A model generated the notes under the pieces. That model ran no database searches and had not been told where the DNA came from. It saw only the letters and a program-made list of their open reading frames with translations. From Aulostomus chinensis (lineage: Eukaryota > Chordata > Actinopteri > Syngnathiformes > Aulostomidae): DNA of 64,000 nt. Positions 59,763 through 64,000 of the stretch are shown here, one piece after another. Both the position numbers and the translations under genes were made by a program. Position 1 is the first letter of the stretch. Each line of letters begins with the position of its first letter. Location of the stretch: NCBI GenBank assembly GCA_037954235.1, contig JBBMOA010000012.1, positions 6,600,144-6,664,143 of the forward strand, read 5' to 3'.

Positions 59763-60481
59763 TTCTGAGTTTGCATTTCAAACTCACAGAGATGCCCAGT
59801 AGATGCCAGGATATTTGATGACAAACAGCCTCACTGGATCACTAGGACGGCACAGACGGAGGGGCCAGGCATGAGTCGTGTGCTGCAGTAGCAGAGTTGT
59901 ACTTGGATGAACAGAAATACTTACACAAATGTAAAGACGGCAACCACTGAGAAAGTGACAGTGAGCTGGGCTGCCAGAATGAGGTAAACCTGCACATAGA
60001 CACAGAAATATCTGGTAAACACAAAAGGAGAGGAGTGAGGAACAGAAAGTATGACCAGTGCTAAGAATCCTGACCTTTCTGATGAAGGCATGCCGGACAG
60101 ACGTGCTCTCCCACTGGCTGCTCAGGAAACCTTCCATCTCTCCTGCACAAACAATAAAGCAGTAATTTATACTTCTTACACTCTACAGCTTCAAAATAAA
60201 GCAGGATTTGTCATTTCCTCAGAACCTGGGTTGGACGCAGGCACTCCTGCAGACAGAGTCGGTATTGTGGAGGGCATCCCGGATGGAGAGACGCCAGGGG
60301 CTGCCCACATGCCTGCCTGGGCCCAGTAGCCAGGTGGGCCGGGGAACATGCCAGGCCCAGGGCTGTAAGACGGGGGCGGGGGGAAAGGGGAGCCGTGCTG
60401 CAGCTGGTGGGGGTCATTGTGGTTCTTAGGATGGTGCAGCGTGTCTTCATAGGGCGGGGGGCTGTCTCGTTTAGACGTCAT
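57862..60481 (-). CDS. tmbim1: Transmembrane BAX inhibitor motif-containing protein 1 (lifeguard family)
   Basis: Multi-pass BI-1/lifeguard membrane protein, in mammals located to endosome/lysosome and Golgi, where it modulates Fas signalling and ion leak. Eleven coding exons (minus strand, 5' to 3'): 60481-60226, 60142-60075, 59989-59925, 59841-59788, 59652-59602, 59505-59466, 59372-59335, 59239-59152, 58789-58694, 58573-58520 and 58011-57862. They total 960 nt (319 residues plus stop) with all phases consistent. The N-terminus is Pro/Gly/Tyr-rich (SPPPYEDTL with a PPxY motif). VRHAFIRKV and DFTSCGG are close to human TMBIM1 (311 residues). Hydrophobic helices occupy about 109-130, 141-160, 168-192, 197-217, 226-250 and 253-280, with a C-terminal hydrophobic segment at 293-315. 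Residue 275 is Asn in YNTQ, where the family has Asp (YDTQ/FDTQ); the partner Asp302 in LYIDIV is kept. Confidence 0.95.
58520..58573 (-). CDS. tmbim1: tmbim1 coding exon 10
   Basis: VPWLHMLYAAIGAIIYTL, first part of TM6. Phase 0-0. Confidence 0.95.
58694..58789 (-). CDS. tmbim1: tmbim1 coding exon 9
   Basis: TM5 (VDFTSCGGFLSIAAILFLII ... SFQY). Phase 0-0. Confidence 0.95.
58953..58972. repeat. Poly-C tract in tmbim1 intron
   Basis: About 20 C residues (poly-G on the tmbim1 sense strand) between exons 8 and 9. Confidence 0.9.
59076..59134. repeat. (CA)n microsatellite in tmbim1 intron
   Basis: About 29 units; on the tmbim1 sense strand it is (TG)n starting about 17 nt after the exon 8 donor. 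Confidence 0.95.
59152..59239 (-). CDS. tmbim1: tmbim1 coding exon 8
   Basis: TM4 (YYETKAVFLAMGITALVCVT ... FCFQTK). Its donor is followed within about 17 nt by a long dinucleotide repeat. Confidence 0.94.
59335..59372 (-). CDS. tmbim1: tmbim1 coding exon 7
   Basis: 38 nt. TVALSYMTGTIS, the second half of TM3. Acceptor TTGCAG. Confidence 0.92.
59466..59505 (-). CDS. tmbim1: tmbim1 coding exon 6
   Basis: 40 nt. RRFPWNLVLLGIF, the conserved RRxFPWN motif entering TM3. Confidence 0.93.
59602..59652 (-). CDS. tmbim1: tmbim1 coding exon 5
   Basis: TM2 (VVYFMVYCILICCKEP). 51 nt, matching the human YLILACCQGP segment. Confidence 0.92.
59688..59759. repeat. (TG)36 filling a tmbim1 micro-intron
   Basis: 72 nt of pure repeat inside the 135-nt intron 59653-59787; (CA)36 on the tmbim1 sense strand. 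Confidence 0.95.
59788..59841 (-). CDS. tmbim1: tmbim1 coding exon 4
   Basis: Loop after TM1 and start of TM2 (DPVRLFVIKYPGIYWAS). Donor GTGAGT. Confidence 0.93.
59925..59989 (-). CDS. tmbim1: tmbim1 coding exon 3
   Basis: TM1 (VYLILAAQLTVTFSVVAVFT). Acceptor GTGCAG, donor GTAAGT. Confidence 0.93.
60075..60142 (-). CDS. tmbim1: tmbim1 coding exon 2
   Basis: Residues 86-108 (EMEGFLSSQWESTSVRHAFI RK), the conserved pre-TM1 segment. Confidence 0.93.
60226..60481 (-). CDS. tmbim1: tmbim1 coding exon 1
   Basis: Residues 1-85, the Pro-rich cytosolic tail. It starts at ATG with MTSKRDSPPPYED; the donor GTTCTG after AACCCAG is weak but is the one that keeps phase with exon 2. Confidence 0.85.
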
Positions 60482-61355
60482 GGTTTTATAGGAGCACCTA
60501 AAAGAGATGCAGGTCCATCAACTACACAAGATGTCAAAGGCCATACAATCTACTCGACCATGCAGCCCCTCCCAACAAATTTAGATTTATTTTATCTCAG
60601 TCTTTATGAATGAATATATATATTGTATTTTAGATAACAGGTTAATCATCTTTTTACTATGAGATTTTGTTACCACGTGATAACCAGATAAAAGCCCATT
60701 ATCACGGGATTCTTAATCCTATCTTGAGATAATGAAGGTCGTTATCAGAGATAATGAGATAACATCCTGATTTCATGAGCTAACAGCCTTTCAAATGTAA
60801 TTTCTAGTGCCGTCTTTCTCGGCTTCCATGGATTTTTTTTTTTTTTTGGAATGATGCCATGGATGACGAGCAAATAGTTTTATAGATTTTACTTTCAGTT
60901 TTTATGATTATGAATATCAGTCAGGATCTTTGTTATTCTGAAACTCCACAACAAAACACATGCAACTTTTGTGTCTCCTGGTCTCTCATGTGAATGATGT
61001 TTTGACTTTATATCATTAAAAGTAATAAGAAAAGCACATGAATGGCACATTGTAACGGTTCTGCTCACATAGCTGGGAAGCCATGACCGTAGACTCCTGA
61101 TAAAAATGCACTATATTATAAATTCTCTATGTCAGATATCACAGTCAAATCAAATATCAACAAAAATAATAGCGCAGAAGACCGAATGAATGAAGGTTTT
61201 CAACGCAACCAAAAAGAACAAAGGTTTATTTACCTGTTTAGTCTGAGGTAGGAGCCGAGTACCTTTCACTCCTCTGTCTCCTGGGAGGTGTGCAGACGTG
61301 CACCTCAGGAAGATGTCATCCCCGTAACAGGATATGAGCACTGAAACTCACACTT
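60482..61355 (-). other. tmbim1 5' UTR: non-coding exon and intron (inferred)
   Basis: An acceptor CTCTTTTAG precedes the UTR part 60482-60497, and a donor-like CTAAACAG|GTAAATA lies at 61233/61234, suggesting a non-coding first exon from 61234 to roughly 61350. The intron between holds a T run and a cluster of ATAATGAGATAAC / GTGATAACCAGATAA words (60660-60770) forming imperfect inverted repeats. Confidence 0.5.
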
Positions 61356-61397
61356 GCGCTGAAGGGCGAGTTGCTGAGAGAGATTCAAAATTTAAGA

Positions 61398-61440
61398 TAA
61401 ATAAATAAATGAATAAATAAATAAATAAATAAATAAATAA
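61398..61440. repeat. (TAAA)n microsatellite
   Basis: Tetranucleotide run with one ATGA interruption. Confidence 0.95.
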
Positions 61441-61964
61441 AGAGTGACCGCTGAGGTATTTACGTTACATTTTCATCGAAACAGCGGCAAATCTTAGTGC
61501 ACTTCACGTGTAAGTCAGGTCTAGATTGTACTCCAACATTCACACATGAGCAAGCACTTGGCGACAGTGATGAGTAATTATTCTAGGATCAGGAACCAGA
61601 GTCGGTGCGAAACATTAGAACAGAGACGAGAGGTTTAGGAGGGCAGTCAGGGAGTACAGAGTTAAAATTGAAAAAAAAAAAAAGTTATTATGCAGCATGT
61701 ACATTTTGAGATAAAATACAAACTAATATAACTGAAATAACAAAGAGACATGATTCAAACCCCAATCCTAACATAAACACAACATAAATGAATGGAATCA
61801 CAGGTAAAACCAAGGGTCAAATCGGCTGATATGGACGGCTTCAGCTGCAGGTAGAGGTTGCTATGGTGATGCTTCCTTTCCTCTGAGTGGGACAATACAC
61901 GGAGAACAAGAAGAAGCACAACAGAGGGGAAGCCGGTTATAAGCAAGTATTACGTGGATTTACA

Positions 61965-62080
61965 GGCGGAGAGGGAGAGGAGCTCAGTGCATCATGGGAA
62001 GTCCCCCAGCAGTGCAGGCCTACTGCCGGCTAAGCAGGGGATGGTGGAGGCAAGCCTGAGCCAGCTCTAATTATAAGCTT
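61965..62080 (-). mobile_element. Retrotransposon 3'-UTR fragment
   Basis: Matches the module at 31180-31290: GTGCATCATGGGAAGTCCCC (versus GTGCACCATGGGACATCCCC), then AGCCAGCTCTAATTATAAGC (versus AGCAGCCCTAACTGTAAGC). Only the tail is present. Confidence 0.7.
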
Positions 62081-62470
62081 ATAAAAGCTTTTACATGTTT
62101 TTATTTTGATAATAGACTTAAATGTGATTTAAATTCATATTATAAATTTCTTTTTCTTGCAAAAGCCCATTCATTTTGTATTCTCCAACATTGAGTCTAT
62201 CTCTAAAAAAACAAAAAACAATAGTTCTTACAAATTACGTGACAAACCTGACATGCAGAACATGTAGAAATATCTGTGATGGCTCAGCATTTCTCTTTGG
62301 TAGAACAAATGAGAAAAAAAAGGGTGAAAAGAGGACCAAATTAATTCCAGTAGAAAATAAGTATACAATAAACCAAATAATAGTTGATAAAAAATAAAAA
62401 GAAGATGTCTAGGGGTGCTTTTTATGACACTCAAACTTAAGAGAGAAAACAAATAGTGAACATGTGATAT

Positions 62471-62474
<4 letters not shown>

Positions 62475-62537
<63 letters not shown>
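62475..62537. repeat. (TG)n microsatellite
   Basis: About 31 units, perfect. Confidence 0.95.
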
Positions 62538-62538
<1 letters not shown>

Positions 62539-62687
62539 CACAGTACAAGATAAAATAATGTAAAATGTATTCATTCCATAACCAGGAAATTCACTTGTTA
62601 CAGCTGCAAGGGAAAAAGAGAAAATAGTGCAAAGACTTATTCAAGAAAAAGAAATATACAAAGGGTTGAAAAATAATAACTGCTAGT

Positions 62688-62689
<2 letters not shown>

Positions 62690-62724
<35 letters not shown>
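62690..62724. repeat. (AT)n microsatellite
   Basis: About 17 units. Confidence 0.95.
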
Positions 62725-62727
<3 letters not shown>

Positions 62728-62880
62728 AATACTAAGCAAGTGCAATGGAAATAAAAAGCAAAAGTGCAAGTGTAACGATGGAAAATAACTTAAGAGAAAG
62801 CAAGTAAAAGAAAAAAAACACAAACCATTTACAAACATTTGTAGTCAAATTTAAATTAATGTTGATGACCGATTTTTGCT

Positions 62881-62935
62881 CCCTCGCCCACTTCCGGTTA
62901 CAGTCGCTACGTCATCACGTTCCTCTTCAGGGGTC
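62881..62935 (+). promoter_or_regulatory. Likely pnkd core promoter / 5' UTR
   Basis: ACTTCCGGTTA at 62890-62900 is an ETS/ELK-type site and TACGTCATC at 62909-62917 is a CRE/ATF-type site, both just before the start codon. No TATA box. Confidence 0.5.
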
Positions 62936-63090
62936 ATGGCGCTTCCTGACTGGATCTTGACGCTCGCTGCCACCGCATCCTTCTTTTTCTTATGTTTATG
63001 TTTTCGCTTCAGGCGTTCGGGACAAGTCTTGTGGAGACAGTTACTCAGCAGGATAATGGCTCGCACGGAGAAGCCGTTATTCAGAATCGC
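62936..63090 (+). CDS. pnkd: pnkd exon 1 (long-isoform N-terminus)
   Basis: Starts at ATG (MALPDWILTL) in the context GGTCATGG. One hydrophobic helix (about residues 6-24), then a basic flank. Ends in phase 2. Confidence 0.88.
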
Positions 63091-63677
63091 GTGAGTGTAC
63101 GTGGAGTGGGTTTTTTTCCCCTTCACTCTCTATTTTTTTTTCTATCAAAACACGGTTTTGTCATGGTGTGGGTGATTTTCTGTCGCGTAGCATAGCAACA
63201 TGTAGCGTTAGCTTCGGAGGCCGTCCGTCACACCGCACCACGAAAACGCTGTAATTTTAAAGTTGGTTCAGCCGAACTTAACCAGGTCTTTTACAGTTTC
63301 AAATACCCCGTCTTGTGTATTCGGTAAACCTAAGAACCTGGTGCTTCCTCCATGAATTCATTTCGAAGAAGACGCTGCTTGTATTAATTCGGCTGCTGCC
63401 ACATCAGACGTAATAACATGTCAGTAATTTGAATTAATTATCGGCGGGTGTCTAAACGTTCTCCCTGACAGAGAACCCCCCATGTTGTCCAGATATTTCC
63501 ATGTCGGCCTCACCATTCAAAGCCACGTCATTTACCACCAGCATTTTGAACTCTGTCCCAGATACACGCTTTACACCAGGACCAGACTTGGCTACATGTA
63601 CTACAAGAGGCAAATGAGGAAAGCCCGGGAAAACTACCCAGCAGGACACTCCACAGCTCTACCTCAGGATTACATTG
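62936..63677 (+). CDS. pnkd: PNKD metallo-beta-lactamase-domain protein, 5' part only
   Basis: Homologue of human PNKD (MR-1), a glyoxalase-II-like metallo-beta-lactamase-fold protein. Two coding exons are in the window: 62936-63090 (donor GTGAGT) and 63562-63677 (acceptor GTCCCAG, donor GTATGC), joined GC|A. Exon 1 encodes a hydrophobic N-terminal segment (WILTLAATASFFFLCLCFRF), a membrane anchor as in the long human isoform, and ends PLFRI, matching human LLFRI. Exon 2 reads YTLYTRTRLGYMYYKRQMRK ... NYPAGHS, closely matching human [20 protein letters not shown] ... RYPKGHS. The catalytic His-rich domain lies beyond the window end. It is divergently arranged with tmbim1, as in human. Confidence 0.9.
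63091..63561 (+). other. pnkd intron 1
   Basis: Intronic sequence with no other feature. The exon 2 frame stays open upstream to 63482. Confidence 0.7.
63562..63677 (+). CDS. pnkd: pnkd exon 2
   Basis: Conserved TLYTRTRLGY block linking the N-terminus to the hydrolase domain. Phase 1 at its end; the next exon is outside the window. Confidence 0.9.
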
Positions 63678-64000
63678 GTATGCAGCAGTAGTAATAGTAG
63701 TACTTCCTGTTGTGTTCATCTGGTGTTGCTGGTGTGTTCCACGGTGAGATTTGCATTTAGTGTCATCCACACAAAGCAGAAAGGACCCTGCTAACTGTGT
63801 CAAACACATAATGTCAATTTCACACCTTGTACAAGATTAAGTTCACTAATCAGGGTGTCCACGTTCTCTTAAGTCGGTTATTACTCATTTCCTCTCAGCT
63901 CTCCATTGATAGCGCTACAGTGTTAGCCTCTCAAGCATCTTGGAGTGATGCGTCCTTCACTAAATAAGCTGCTCAGGGTCTGGTCCAGGCACTTATAATC
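63678..64000 (+). other. pnkd intron 2 (start)
   Basis: Nothing recognised; the next pnkd exon is not in the window. Confidence 0.7.

Larger units (their letters stand above)
61356..62880. other. Intergenic between tmbim1 and pnkd
   Basis: Contains (AAAT)n at 61398-61440, a retrotransposon 3' fragment (61965-62080), (TG)n at 62475-62537 and (AT)n at 62690-62724. No gene. Confidence 0.6.

Noticed and set aside
1..64000. CRISPR array, prokaryotic operon, phage or defence system
   Set aside because: All recognisable genes are spliced vertebrate genes. The only regular repeats are microsatellites and transposon remnants, with no spacer-repeat pattern.

Overview
This window is vertebrate nuclear DNA. 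It has split genes with GT-AG introns, many long (TG)n/(CA)n microsatellites, tRNA-derived SINEs and non-LTR retrotransposon tails. The compact introns, the protein sequences and the repeat families point to a teleost fish, probably a percomorph; I cannot name the species.

Layout: (1) 1-19.3 kb has no recognisable gene. It holds microsatellites, an inverted-repeat MITE (7.8-8.2 kb), two SINE-like repeats (16.1 and 18.1 kb) and some stretches that look like conserved non-coding DNA upstream of cxcr4. (2) 19,352-20,813 (+) is cxcr4, the CXCL12 chemokine receptor: a two-codon first coding exon plus one large exon, 377 residues, with an apparent extra ~16 residues in extracellular loop 2. (3) 25,772-56,726 (+) is dars1, cytosolic aspartyl-tRNA synthetase. 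I rebuilt it as 18 coding exons (527 residues) with every splice phase agreeing. Its introns carry retrotransposon remnants, two diverged copies of an unnamed repeat, and TG tracts lying directly against two consecutive splice acceptors. (4) 57,862-60,481 (-) is tmbim1 (lifeguard/BI-1 family), 11 coding exons and 319 residues, plus an inferred non-coding 5' exon near 61.2-61.35 kb. (5) 62,936 onward (+) is the start of pnkd (metallo-beta-lactamase-fold protein), of which the first two coding exons are inside the window.

The cxcr4-dars1 neighbourhood matches the human 2q21 arrangement. The divergent tmbim1/pnkd pair corresponds to human 2q35, so the dars1/tmbim1 boundary is a synteny junction relative to human. 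There is no operon-like organisation: each gene has its own role (chemokine signalling, tRNA charging, membrane stress/death regulation, glyoxalase-II-like hydrolase). dars1 and tmbim1 converge with closely spaced polyadenylation signals. I found no CRISPR array, no prokaryotic mobile element and no convincing new multi-gene system. The most unusual signals are the paired TG-tract splice acceptors in dars1, the enlarged cxcr4 loop, and an Asp-to-Asn change in the tmbim1 channel motif.
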